From Aquimarina aggregata (GTDB lineage: Bacteria > Bacteroidota > Bacteroidia > Flavobacteriales > Flavobacteriaceae): 64,000 bases of DNA. How positions within the stretch are numbered: position 1 is the stretch's first letter; the number at the start of each line of letters is the position of its first letter. A program made the translations under genes and the position numbers. The stretch lies in assembly GCF_001632745.1 (NCBI RefSeq), contig NZ_LQRT01000002.1, positions 558,001 to 622,000 on the forward strand. Direction: 5' to 3'. Under the pieces are notes generated by a model that searched no databases, was not told the DNA's origin, and was given only the letters and a program-made list of their open reading frames with translations. This document shows, in pieces, positions 37,877 through 46,853 of the stretch.

Positions 37877-38983
37877 ATGAAATGGTATAACATCTTAAAT
37901 ATCGATGAGATTGATTCTCCCTCTATAGTATTATATGAAGACCATTTAAAGCATAACTTAAACACCATGATTACTATGGTGGATAATGATTTGTCTAAGT
38001 TAATGCCTCATATTAAAACGAATAAAATGCCAAAAGTGATTCGCCAAATGATCACTCTTGGCATTAAAAGTTTTAAAACAGCAACTATTGCCGAAGCAGA
38101 AATTGCAGCAGTTGAAGGTGCTACACATGTTTTGATAGCACATCAACTAGTAGGATCTAAAGTAATGCGTTTTATAGAGTTAATTAAAACATTTAAGAAT
38201 ACCCGATTTTCTACCATAGTAGATAATATTGATTCAGCCAAGAAATTACATCATGAAGCTGTAAAGCAAGCAATTAATATTAATATCTATATCGATATTA
38301 ATAATGGTATGGATCGTTCTGGTATTGAAATAGGTATAGGTCTTGAAAATCTTATCGAGCAAATAGATAAATGCTTATCATTGAATTTTTTGGGATTTCA
38401 TGTGTACGATGGACATTTAAGAACCCCTGACTTTAAACAGCGAAAAGATAGGGTAGAAGAAGGGTTTAAAAATATTACCACCTTTTTTGAAACCCTTAAA
38501 CATAAATATCCCAATATAGAGATAATAAGCGGAGGGACACCTTCTTTTACTTCGCATTTAACTGAAAAAGATAGAATTTGTAGCCCAGGAACCTGCATAC
38601 TTTGGGATTGGGGATATGACCAAAAACTTACAGAACAAGAGTACAAATACGCAGCTCTAGTAATTACCAGAGTTATCTCAAAACCTAAAAAGAATGTCAT
38701 TACTATTGATCTTGGGAATAAAGCAATAGCATCAGAAAATCCTATAGATAGTAGAGTTAAGTTTTTAAACCTCTTTGATTATGAATTGATATCTCAAAGT
38801 GAAGAACATGGTGTGCTTAGCGTGCAAAATTGGAATGACATAAAAGTTGGAGATGTTCTTTATGGAGTTCCTTATCATATTTGTCCAACAATAAATTTAT
38901 ATGATGAAGTCTCTGTAATTGTACACTCAAAAAAGATAGATAGTTGGGATATCACTGCTAGAAAAAGAAAAATCACAATTTAA
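37877..38983 (+). CDS. PLP-dependent D-amino-acid enzyme (D-serine dehydratase/D-threonine aldolase family)
   Basis: 368 residues from ATG 37877 (another ATG lies four codons upstream). The N-terminal alanine-racemase-type barrel has PHIKTNK, with Lys47 as the PLP lysine. The C-terminal domain ends with YHICPTINLYDEV, where His334 and Cys336 match the His-x-Cys zinc site of eukaryotic-type D-serine dehydratases, rather than the His-x-Asp of D-threonine aldolases. So D-serine deamination is a reasonable guess. No signal peptide: cytosolic. Starts 64 bp after the NTF2 pair. Confidence 0.87.
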   Translation: MKWYNILNIDEIDSPSIVLYEDHLKHNLNTMITMVDNDLSKLMPHIKTNKMPKVIRQMITLGIKSFKTATIAEAEIAAVEGATHVLIAHQLVGSKVMRFIELIKTFKNTRFSTIVDNIDSAKKLHHEAVKQAININIYIDINNGMDRSGIEIGIGLENLIEQIDKCLSLNFLGFHVYDGHLRTPDFKQRKDRVEEGFKNITTFFETLKHKYPNIEIISGGTPSFTSHLTEKDRICSPGTCILWDWGYDQKLTEQEYKYAALVITRVISKPKKNVITIDLGNKAIASENPIDSRVKFLNLFDYELISQSEEHGVLSVQNWNDIKVGDVLYGVPYHICPTINLYDEVSVIVHSKKIDSWDITARKRKITI

Positions 38984-39116
38984 TTTAACTTCTCAAAAGC
39001 CCATAAAACAAGCAAATCTTAAGAGATTTCATAACTTTTGTAACCTTTTTTAAAGTCATCTTGTCAAATACATGTGAATTCGCAAAAATATAGTACTCAC
39101 ATTAAAATTTAATAAG

Positions 39117-40232
39117 ATGAATCAATCAAAAAGAAAATCAAAATATCTATATCTTGTATTGTTTTTTACCTTTAGTATAGGTGGATGTATAGGTCAAAAT
39201 ATTACTTCGACTTTAAAAACTCCTAATGGCGATAATGTAAAAATCACTACACTAAATACGTATATTAAATCTGCAATGGACTCTATTGGAGTTCCAGGTC
39301 TCTCCATAGCAATTATTAATGATCATAATATTGTTTATCATAATACTTTTGGAGTAACGAGTTTAAAAACAAAAGAACAAGTAACGAAGAATACGATTTT
39401 TGAAGGAGCTTCTTTATCTAAACCACTTTTTGCGTATTTCTTAATGAAAATGGTTGAGAATGGAGATCTGGATCTTGATAAACCAATATATCCTTATCTT
39501 AAGGCTATTTTTCCTGACGGAGTAATTGCTAAAGAATCCTTTGAGGCATATCAAAAATTAACACCAAGAATCATATTATCTCATGGCACAGGGATCCCAA
39601 ATTGGGTAAAAGGAAAACCTATTACAATTGCTTTTGAACCAGGTACTGATTTTTCATATTCAGGCGAGGCTTACCAACATTTAGGTGCTGCCTTTGGAAC
39701 AAAAATGGGTATTGGTTGGGGAAGTAAACTAGATAGTCTATTTCTTAAAGAAGTAGCACATCCGATAGGTATGGATAGAAGTTTTTATACATGGAACGAT
39801 GTTCTTGAAAAGAATGTAGCCAAAGGACACATGAAAGGTAAAGTAAATCCAGAAATTCATAGAGATAAAAAAGTTGGTCCAGGCTATAGTTTACAATCAG
39901 ATGCAGAAGACTATGCTTTATTTTTAATCGAAATGATGAACCCTAAAAACATTAAAACATCTACTAGAGATGAAATGCTTAAAGAACATAATCATTTTAA
40001 AAAAGAAAGTAAACTTTTAAAAGAAACAGGACAAACAGGATGGGGTTTGGGATTTGCACAAAAACCTACTCCCAATGGATTAATGCACCTGCATACAGGT
40101 AATAATCATGATTTTCAAGCTTACAGTATGTTTATTCCAAAACAAAAATATGGGTTTGTAATGTTTGCAAACTCTGACAACTTATTTCCGTTATTACAAA
40201 CCTTAGAAAAAATTATAGGCACACACTTTTAA
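39117..40232 (+). CDS. Serine beta-lactamase-like hydrolase lipoprotein (class C fold)
   Basis: 371 residues with a lipobox (IGGC, Cys24). The active-site set of the penicillin-binding-protein/class C family is present: Ser99-Leu-Ser-Lys102 (SxxK), a YSG at the YxN position, and His-Thr-Gly in place of KTG. Proteins of this sort act as D,D-peptidases, esterases or D-amino peptidases as often as beta-lactamases, so a resistance role should not be assumed. Followed after 10 bp by a small membrane protein. Confidence 0.9.
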   Translation: MNQSKRKSKYLYLVLFFTFSIGGCIGQNITSTLKTPNGDNVKITTLNTYIKSAMDSIGVPGLSIAIINDHNIVYHNTFGVTSLKTKEQVTKNTIFEGASLSKPLFAYFLMKMVENGDLDLDKPIYPYLKAIFPDGVIAKESFEAYQKLTPRIILSHGTGIPNWVKGKPITIAFEPGTDFSYSGEAYQHLGAAFGTKMGIGWGSKLDSLFLKEVAHPIGMDRSFYTWNDVLEKNVAKGHMKGKVNPEIHRDKKVGPGYSLQSDAEDYALFLIEMMNPKNIKTSTRDEMLKEHNHFKKESKLLKETGQTGWGLGFAQKPTPNGLMHLHTGNNHDFQAYSMFIPKQKYGFVMFANSDNLFPLLQTLEKIIGTHF

Positions 40233-40242
40233 AAATATAGAT

Positions 40243-40569
40243 ATGAATGAATTAAATGAATTTTTTGGATTAGTATTACTTTCTGTAACAGCCATACTTG
40301 TTGTTTTTATTATAGCGCGATATACCTATTTAATAAAAAAAGCAATGATAGATAAAGGTATAAACCTAGAACAAAACAATACTAAGTATAAGTATTTGGA
40401 TATTGGATGTATTGTTTTTGGTTTAGGAGTTGGTTTATTAGTATCATCGATTTTTACGATGTTCAATTTATCTGAAGATACTACAGACCTATTGGTTTGG
40501 GGAACAATTCTAATTTTTGGAGCTGCAGGATCCGTGATTACTCATTTTATAAGAAAGAAACTTGAGTAA
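40243..40569 (+). CDS. Small three-helix membrane protein (DUF6249-like)
   Basis: 108 residues with membrane helices at ~7-27, 47-68 and 77-100. Proteins of this kind are often encoded just before ECF sigma factors in Bacteroidota. The sigma gene begins inside its last codons (8-bp overlap), so translation is coupled. Confidence 0.75.
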   Translation: MNELNEFFGLVLLSVTAILVVFIIARYTYLIKKAMIDKGINLEQNNTKYKYLDIGCIVFGLGVGLLVSSIFTMFNLSEDTTDLLVWGTILIFGAAGSVITHFIRKKLE

Positions 40570-41128
40570 TTCTAAGAAACAATACGATTACGAGTTAATT
40601 CGTAAAATAAATGAAGGTGATACAACTGCATTTAGACAATTGGTCTATTTGTACAAAGATGTATCACTTTCTCTTGCATGTTCTATTTTGAAAGATAAAA
40701 CAATAGCCGAAGATGTACTACAAGAGGTATTTATTAAAGTGTATGCTAAACTAAATACTTTTAAGTTTAAAGCATCATTTTCAACATGGTTGTATAGAAT
40801 TGTTGTTAATACGAGTTATAATGAGCTAAAAAAGCAAAAACATACCGTAACAATAGATGCTATTACTATAAATCTAGATACGCAAGGAAAAGATGTAACG
40901 CTTGAGTCTGATCAAAAAATGTATATTAATCTCGCTTTAGAAAAACTACGACCTGATGAGGCTTTAGTACTTAGGCTTTTTTATCTATGTGAATCTAGTA
41001 TTAAAGAGATAGAAAATATTACAGGGTTTAAGAGCTCAAAGATTAAAGTCGATTTGCATAGAGGAAGAGAGAATATGTATGCCGAATTGAAAAAAATATT
41101 AGGGAATGATCTAAAAAATTTATTATGA
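40562..41128 (+). CDS. ECF-type RNA polymerase sigma factor 2
   Basis: 188 residues from a TTG start that overlaps the end of the preceding gene; no ATG fits before the conserved region-2 start. Region 2 (AEDVLQEVFIKVYAKLNTFKF, STWLYRIVVNTSYNE) and region 4 (SSIKEIENITGFKSSKIKVDL) are complete. It overlaps the next gene by ATGA. Similar in layout to sigma factor 1 but not a close copy. Confidence 0.92.
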   Translation: MSNSKKQYDYELIRKINEGDTTAFRQLVYLYKDVSLSLACSILKDKTIAEDVLQEVFIKVYAKLNTFKFKASFSTWLYRIVVNTSYNELKKQKHTVTIDAITINLDTQGKDVTLESDQKMYINLALEKLRPDEALVLRLFYLCESSIKEIENITGFKSSKIKVDLHRGRENMYAELKKILGNDLKNLL

Positions 41129-41463
41129 ACGAAGAAGAAAAATTAAGACAGTTGCTTAAGAAAAGTACAATTAATACATCAGATGATTTTATTAATAACT
41201 TAATGCAAACTATAGAAGATAAGCACTCTGCCAAATCACCTTCAATCTGGTGGTCGTTTAAAACTGTATTTATAGCTTGTACCGCATTGGTATTAATTCT
41301 AACGTTTATTCTTTTTAAGCTTATTCATGTAGAAAATGGATTTTTAGGATCAATCAGTAATATCCCTAAAATGCCTATTTTTCTTATAGTTACCACAGTG
41401 TTTCTGTACTATATTAATACTTTAGTGAAGCTGAGTACTAAGAAAACTGTATTGAACAAATAA
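41125..41463 (+). CDS. Membrane protein, putative anti-sigma partner 2
   Basis: 112 residues: a soluble N-terminus (KLRQLLKKSTINTSDDFINNLMQ), then two membrane helices (~47-67, 82-98). The N-terminal pattern recurs in short proteins coupled to ECF factors in this phylum. Translational coupling to the sigma gene supports an anti-sigma role; no direct motif proves it. Confidence 0.75.
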   Translation: MNEEEKLRQLLKKSTINTSDDFINNLMQTIEDKHSAKSPSIWWSFKTVFIACTALVLILTFILFKLIHVENGFLGSISNIPKMPIFLIVTTVFLYYINTLVKLSTKKTVLNK

Positions 41464-41505
41464 TAAAATTAAAAAGTAGAAGCAGTAATAAAGATTCTTA
41501 AGGAT

Positions 41506-42390
41506 TTATAGAAAGTCATCTTCAAAGTTTGATAGAAAATCATGGATATATTTTTTACTTCTTTGTTCCTGCTTTACAACGACATAATGTTTTCTTTTTA
41601 AACCATGTTTTCCAATACGCTTATAAATAAGGTCATCAGATAGTTTAAAAGGTTTTAGTTGCCATTTAGGTGCGCAAATAATTCCCATATTAGCATTTAC
41701 CATAGATAATGAAGTTTCAGTAAAGGGAATCGCAGAAATTTTGATAGGATTGATTTGGTTTGGTTTTAAAAAATTTTCATAAACAAAAACACCTTCTAAC
41801 GGGAAAGAATTTATTAATAAATGAACATTAGCAAAATGGCTGGCTTCTAAATACGGTAAAGTACTTAATGGGTTCTCTTTGTGCATTAATACAAAAATTT
41901 CATCTTTAAATATTTCTGTACTCGACAATTCTTCTGATATGGGTTTAGTAGTAACAATAGCAATATCTATCTCATTTGCTAATATTTGCGAAATAGTTTG
42001 ATGTGTAGCACCCAGGCTTAATTCTATATCAATTTCAGGATAAAGAATCCCCATTTTTTGTATAAACTTAGGAATAGAATGAAAAAATGATTGACACTCT
42101 GCACTTAATTTTATTTTTCCCTTAGATCCTGCATTTAGGTGACTTATCCTATCAAAACTTTTGTCAATAGCACTAAACAGAGTATTTGCCAAGGTATAAA
42201 GTTCTTGTCCTTCTTTTGTTAATTGCCATTTATTTCGTGAACGATAAAAAACTTTAAACTCTAATCTGTCCTCAAGCTCTCTTAATTGATGACTTAAAGC
42301 GGATTGAGTTAAAAATAGACGTTCTGAAGAGTTAGCTATATTACCTTCTTCTACAATCGTTTTTATAAGTCTAAAATATTTTAATTCCAT
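41506..42390 (-). CDS. LysR-family transcriptional regulator
   Basis: 294 residues from ATG 42390 (an upstream in-frame ATG at 42441 would add an unsupported tail). The N-terminal HTH reads ELKYFRLIKTIVEEG and LTQSALSHQLRELEDRLE, followed by a substrate-binding domain. It is transcribed divergently from an amino-acid racemase gene, and a LysR regulator commonly controls such a neighbour; the 168-bp gap is where its operator should lie. Confidence 0.93.
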   Translation of the reverse strand: MELKYFRLIKTIVEEGNIANSSERLFLTQSALSHQLRELEDRLEFKVFYRSRNKWQLTKEGQELYTLANTLFSAIDKSFDRISHLNAGSKGKIKLSAECQSFFHSIPKFIQKMGILYPEIDIELSLGATHQTISQILANEIDIAIVTTKPISEELSSTEIFKDEIFVLMHKENPLSTLPYLEASHFANVHLLINSFPLEGVFVYENFLKPNQINPIKISAIPFTETSLSMVNANMGIICAPKWQLKPFKLSDDLIYKRIGKHGLKRKHYVVVKQEQRSKKYIHDFLSNFEDDFL

Positions 42391-42558
42391 AAATACAAAG
42401 ATACAATACAATCGATTTGGCAGTAGTTGAAAAAAAATCAATCACAACTACAAAAGTACTCAATGATCAATCTGATTTATACGTGTATTCTACAATAAAT
42501 TTACACTGTATAAAGTCAATAAATCAAATAGTAATAATGTGTTATAAAACCATTTAGT

Positions 42559-43269
42559 ATGAAAAAGCAATCAAAAACAATAGGATTAATTGGTGGAATG
42601 AGCTGGGAATCATCTAAACTGTATTATGAAATAATCAATAAACGAATGAATGAGGTTTTGGGTGATTCTCATTCTGCAAAACTCATCATGGTTTCTGTAA
42701 ATTTTGAAGAGATCAAAAAAATGACATTTGCGAACAATTGGGAAGGTATCGGAGTTGTAATGGCTAAAAGTGCTAAGCAACTAGAAAAAGCAGGAGCTGA
42801 TAGTATACTATTGTGTACCAATTTGATTCATTTGGTTAGTGATAAAATAAAAGAAAGTGTAGCGATTCCTTTACTACATATTGCAGATGCCACTGGAGAA
42901 AAAATACAGCAGCAGAAATTGCAAAAAGTACTGCTTTTAGGAACTAAATATACGATGGAAAAAGATTTCTATACTAGTACTTTAGAAGATAAATACGGTC
43001 TTGAAGTAATGGTTCCTGAAACTCAGGAAAGACAAACTATTCATGACATTATTTACAATGAATTAGTAAAAGGAATATTTACAGAAAAGTCTAAAAAGTA
43101 TTTATGCCAAGTTATTGAAGGCTCGAAGGGTAAAGGAGCAGAAGGTGCTATTTTAGGATGTACAGAAATACCGATGTTAATTGCTGATCAAGCATTAAGT
43201 ATCCCGACTTTTGATACCGCCAAAATCCATGCGTATAAGGCAGTAGAATGGGCAGTTTCTTTAACTTAA
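42559..43269 (+). CDS. Aspartate/glutamate racemase family protein
   Basis: 236 residues. The start IGLIGGMSWESS is typical of the RacX/aspartate-racemase branch. Both catalytic cysteines are present: Cys86 in LLCTN and Cys201 in LGCTEIP. This cofactor-free family interconverts L- and D-amino acids or acts as an isomerase. Together with the PLP enzyme at 38 kb it points to D-amino-acid metabolism. Probably under the divergent LysR regulator. Confidence 0.92.
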   Translation: MKKQSKTIGLIGGMSWESSKLYYEIINKRMNEVLGDSHSAKLIMVSVNFEEIKKMTFANNWEGIGVVMAKSAKQLEKAGADSILLCTNLIHLVSDKIKESVAIPLLHIADATGEKIQQQKLQKVLLLGTKYTMEKDFYTSTLEDKYGLEVMVPETQERQTIHDIIYNELVKGIFTEKSKKYLCQVIEGSKGKGAEGAILGCTEIPMLIADQALSIPTFDTAKIHAYKAVEWAVSLT

Positions 43270-43280
43270 TCACAAGTATA

Positions 43281-43454
43281 ATGATGAAAATAATAGAACC
43301 AAAACGGCAATATTCAAGTATTTTTACTAAACTTAGAAAGGTAATATGTGCTTTTTTAAGAGAGTATATCGCTAGAATGTCTGGATTATTATATGCAGAT
43401 TGTTGTGCATATGCTAACAATACAAAGGATAAAAAACGTACGTTTTATAAATAA
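43281..43454 (+). CDS. Possible small basic protein
   Basis: A 57-codon frame (ATG 43281 or 43284) fits between the racemase and the acetyltransferase gene on the same strand, 11 bp after the racemase stop. It is basic with a Cys-Cys pair (ADCCAYANN) and an amphipathic middle. No family recognised; it could be chance. Confidence 0.3.
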   Translation: MMKIIEPKRQYSSIFTKLRKVICAFLREYIARMSGLLYADCCAYANNTKDKKRTFYK

Positions 43455-43466
43455 TCTATTATTCTG

Positions 43467-44288
43467 ATGATCATAAAAAGTCTAAATACTATTGATTTTA
43501 AAATTTTGATGAATTGTTTTTTAAAAGCATTTGAAAATTACTATATGAAAATGCCAGAAGATCATCAATACTATAGAAATCGTTGGAAGATGGCTAATGT
43601 TTGCTTTGATTTATCTTTTGGAATGTTTGATAATGATAAAATAGTTGGTTTTATTATTAATGCTATAGACAAACGAGATAAGGATTTGATAGCTTTTAAT
43701 ACGGGTACAGGTATAATTCCAGAGTATAGAAGAAAAGGTATAGTGTACAAACTATATGAGCATGCTATCCCAAAGTTTAAAAAAAATGGTGTTACTAAAT
43801 GTTCTTTAGAAGTCATTAAGGATAACACAATTGCTGTAAAAGCCTATAAACGTATTGGGTTCAGGATTAGTAAAAGCTACAAATGTTATAATGGAGAGTT
43901 ACTTTTAAAAGATCAACTAAATGATTTTGAACTAAAACAAGTAGATGTTTCTTTTTTTGATAGGCATACAATACCACAAAAGATGTATTCTTGGGATAAT
44001 CACATAGAAACATTAAAAAGAGGAGATTATGAGTATTATAGTCTTGTTATGAACGAAAATGAAATAGCTTATTTCGTAATAAATTCAACTAATGGATATT
44101 TGGCACAATTTGATGTTTTTATAGATCAAAAGGATAATTGGATTAGGCTATTTTCTGCTATTAAACGTATGACCAATAGCATAAAAATAAATAATGTTGA
44201 CGAAGCATTAGATTCTAAACTAAGCTTTATCAAAAGTATGGGTATACTTAATACTATTGATCAATTTGAAATGGACCTTAGAATTTAA
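43467..44288 (+). CDS. GNAT-family N-acetyltransferase
   Basis: 273 residues. The acetyl-CoA loop is IIPEYRRKGIVYKLYEHAIP and the following CSLEVIKDNTIAVKAYKRIGFRI strand-helix is canonical. The second ~130 residues are an extra domain also found in some two-domain GNAT proteins; it keeps no clear loop. Substrate unknown. Confidence 0.88.
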   Translation: MIIKSLNTIDFKILMNCFLKAFENYYMKMPEDHQYYRNRWKMANVCFDLSFGMFDNDKIVGFIINAIDKRDKDLIAFNTGTGIIPEYRRKGIVYKLYEHAIPKFKKNGVTKCSLEVIKDNTIAVKAYKRIGFRISKSYKCYNGELLLKDQLNDFELKQVDVSFFDRHTIPQKMYSWDNHIETLKRGDYEYYSLVMNENEIAYFVINSTNGYLAQFDVFIDQKDNWIRLFSAIKRMTNSIKINNVDEALDSKLSFIKSMGILNTIDQFEMDLRI

Positions 44289-44351
44289 AAGAACTTGTAT
44301 ATCTTTAACATTACAGTATATTTGAATGAGTCACTTATTTCATAAGATTAA

Positions 44352-45215
44352 TTGGAAGAACATATAGAAAACATACTATATTCAGAAGTTGCCAGACAAC
44401 CAATCCCTTTTGAGATTCTTTCTTTTAAAGAACTTTATGACCGCTTTCAAGATCATACCGTAGACTTATTTGCTTCACATAGAATTAAATTTAATGCATT
44501 GATGATCATAACTAATGGAAGAAGTGTTCACTTTGCGGATTTTAAAGAGCATATTTTATCTCCCGGAGTATTGATACCATTGGTAAAAGATCAAGTTCAT
44601 TTCTTTAAGAAAGAACTCTTGGTTGAAGGATATATCATCTCATTTGATGAATCCTTTATGACCGAAAATATAAGTGAAAAAAACCTCTTTCATTTTCTTC
44701 ATTTATATCACACCTCTAATTTACTTATTGGCCAGGAGAATGTTTCTTACCTTCTTCCTTTTATCGATTTATTGTTACAAGTGCAGAAAAGCACAAATAA
44801 TAATCTTAAATCGGATTTTGTTAGAACTATTTTTGTTTCATTACTTATACAGATTAAAAGGCTAACAGTATATCAACATGAGACTTTTGAAAGTAAGCGA
44901 TTTAAAGACTTTATTCAATTTAAAGTATTAATAAGCAAGCATTATCAAGAAAACCATAATGCAAAGGAATACGCTATGCATATGGGGGTATCTTATAAGT
45001 ATCTTAATGACATTTGCAAAGAATTAGGAAACAAAACAGCAAAAGCTTTTATCGACAATTGGTTACTGCTCGAAATAAAACGTAATCTTTCTGAGAAAAA
45101 ATATACTACTCAAGAAATAGCATTTAGAATGGGTTTTCGTGAACCATCTAATTTTATTCGTTTCTTCAAAAAATTTACAGGCACTACACCAAATAGATTC
45201 GAAAAACAAATCTAA
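44352..45215 (+). CDS. AraC-family transcriptional regulator
   Basis: 287 residues from a TTG start directly after an in-frame stop; the next ATG would remove ~50 conserved-looking residues. N-terminal cupin-like region (KFNALMIITNGRSVHFADFKE), C-terminal AraC HTH (~190-285) with EYAMHMGVSYKYLNDICKE and IAFRMGFREPSNFIRFFKK. It immediately precedes the peroxiredoxin-like/NTF2/DoxX operon and likely controls it. Confidence 0.9.
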   Translation: MEEHIENILYSEVARQPIPFEILSFKELYDRFQDHTVDLFASHRIKFNALMIITNGRSVHFADFKEHILSPGVLIPLVKDQVHFFKKELLVEGYIISFDESFMTENISEKNLFHFLHLYHTSNLLIGQENVSYLLPFIDLLLQVQKSTNNNLKSDFVRTIFVSLLIQIKRLTVYQHETFESKRFKDFIQFKVLISKHYQENHNAKEYAMHMGVSYKYLNDICKELGNKTAKAFIDNWLLLEIKRNLSEKKYTTQEIAFRMGFREPSNFIRFFKKFTGTTPNRFEKQI

Positions 45216-45313
45216 AATTATATTTGCGGTTATAGATTGACTATTTTAAAACTAAGATAGGTTACGCTTGACCCTTATTTGTGGGTTAGTTTTGCGTCAT
45301 CAAAAAAAAAGAG

Positions 45314-45967
45314 ATGACATTAAAACAACAATTGACACAAATAAGCGATACTGGTTTTGAGAAAATACCTAAAGCAATTGCACGGGTTCTATTGGATGGT
45401 ATCGAAGAGATAAAATCTAGTAAACTCAAGCAAAAAGGCCTTAAAGAAGGGGATATTGTTCCAAACCTTAAGCTCTTAGATAATAATAACAATTTAAGAA
45501 GTCTTAGTGAGTTTATGCATCATGATTTTTTGATTCTAAATTTTTATCGTGGTGGTTGGTGCCCATATTGTAATTTAGAATTAAGAGCGTATCAAAATTT
45601 AAGACAAGATTTCATATCTGCTGGAGCGGATATTATAGCTATTAGTCCAGAAAATCCTGAAATTGCATTAGAAACTTCTACTAAAAATTCTATATCCTTT
45701 CCCGTGTTAAGTGACATTAATGCTACTATGATGAAGGCGATGGGAATCGCATTTACATTAAATGATGCGTTAAAAAAAGAATATGTCAACTTTGGTATTG
45801 ACCTAACTACCAGACACAATAATTACAATTTCGAGCTTCCGGTACCAGCAATTTATGTAATAAACAAAGATTTTGAAATTGTATTTAGATACTTCGAAGA
45901 AAACCATATGACAAGATTAGAACCCAAAGAATTAATAGAGTTTATAAAAAATAATAGAAACAAATAA
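45314..45967 (+). CDS. Peroxiredoxin-like (AhpC/TSA) protein
   Basis: 217 residues. After an N-terminal helical part comes the thioredoxin fold with FYRGGWCPYCNLELRAYQ (Cys83-x-x-Cys86). These 'peroxiredoxin-like' proteins reduce peroxides or disulphides in the cytosol. First gene of a short operon behind an AraC regulator. Confidence 0.9.
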   Translation: MTLKQQLTQISDTGFEKIPKAIARVLLDGIEEIKSSKLKQKGLKEGDIVPNLKLLDNNNNLRSLSEFMHHDFLILNFYRGGWCPYCNLELRAYQNLRQDFISAGADIIAISPENPEIALETSTKNSISFPVLSDINATMMKAMGIAFTLNDALKKEYVNFGIDLTTRHNNYNFELPVPAIYVINKDFEIVFRYFEENHMTRLEPKELIEFIKNNRNK

Positions 45968-45976
45968 AAGAACAAA

Positions 45977-46369
45977 ATGAACGAGAATAAACATACAATT
46001 GCAGTAAAAGAAACTATAGAAAACTTAATCAAAGCAGGAACAAGCTTTGATGTAGATCAACTAGAGGTGATTTATCATAAAGATCTTCAGGTTATTATGA
46101 TCGATGAACAAGGAGAACTAATGATGGCAGATAAAAATGCATTTAAAAGCCTATTTCAAACAAAACGTGATAATAATGAAGATCCCCTAAATACTTGGGC
46201 TCAATTTAATCATATTGAAGCTAATGAAACATCTGCTCATTGTTTGATTACAAGAAAAGTTAAACTTACAGAAGAAGAACGAAAATTGGTACTTAGTATT
46301 GATCTTATTTGGCAAGATGATCGTTGGCAAGTGACACGAGAAGTGATTTTTTCGCAGGCAATTGACTAA
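45977..46369 (+). CDS. NTF2-like/DUF4440-type protein
   Basis: 130 residues without signal peptide. HKDLQVIMIDEQGELMMADK and the late DLIWQDDRWQVTREVIF match small NTF2-like proteins. It follows the peroxiredoxin-like gene after 9 bp. Likely binds a small ligand; no catalytic motif seen. Confidence 0.8.
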   Translation: MNENKHTIAVKETIENLIKAGTSFDVDQLEVIYHKDLQVIMIDEQGELMMADKNAFKSLFQTKRDNNEDPLNTWAQFNHIEANETSAHCLITRKVKLTEEERKLVLSIDLIWQDDRWQVTREVIFSQAID

Positions 46370-46407
46370 AAATAGAATAATAAGATTTGAATTAAATATA
46401 GAATATA

Positions 46408-46782
46408 ATGAAAACGAACAAAATAATATATTGGATTGCTACAGGGTTAATGACTCTAGTATTTTCTTTCTCTGCAGGGATGTATTTGTTTAATTATGAA
46501 AGGGCTTCTGGTTTTTTTGAAAACCTTGGGTTTCCTACATGGTTAATTTATCCTTTGGCTATTGCAAAGATTTTAGGATTAATAGCTATTCTAAGTAGAA
46601 AAGTTACGCTTTTAAAAGAATGGGCTTATGCAGGTTTCTTTTTTGATGCTGTTTTGGCATTTTTTGCTCATCAAATGATTGGAGACGGGGAGTGGATGCC
46701 TTCAATAATTGCAATCGTTACTATACTAATTTCTAGAATTTATGAACGTAAAGTTTTTGTAAACAGAGCAAAAACTAACTAG
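46408..46782 (+). CDS. DoxX-like membrane protein
   Basis: 124 residues with four membrane helices; LGFPTWLIYPLAIAKILGLI and a late GDGEWMPSII follow the DoxX-like pattern. DoxX proteins are linked to redox balance at the membrane, consistent with the peroxiredoxin-like gene two positions upstream. Confidence 0.87.
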   Translation: MKTNKIIYWIATGLMTLVFSFSAGMYLFNYERASGFFENLGFPTWLIYPLAIAKILGLIAILSRKVTLLKEWAYAGFFFDAVLAFFAHQMIGDGEWMPSIIAIVTILISRIYERKVFVNRAKTN

Positions 46783-46788
46783 GTTTTT

Positions 46789-46826
46789 TATCCTCATCTA
46801 TTTAAAAACTTAAGTAGATGAGGATA
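46789..46826. terminator. Inverted repeat between convergent genes
   Basis: A perfect 12-bp stem (46789-46800 with 46815-46826) with a T-run on the 5' side only. Likely ends the DoxX operon or the convergent gene, though it is not a classic terminator. Confidence 0.6.
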
Positions 46827-46853
46827 TAAATTACATTTAAACTAATAAATTAA

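Noticed and set aside
38398..38700. 100-codon frame on the minus strand
   Set aside because: Antisense shadow of the PLP enzyme gene.
39117..40232. Beta-lactam resistance gene
   Set aside because: The SxxK family includes many peptidases and esterases, and the HTG replaces KTG; no evidence for resistance.
43148..43420. 90-codon frame on the minus strand
   Set aside because: It runs antisense through the conserved end of the racemase and has no protein-like character.
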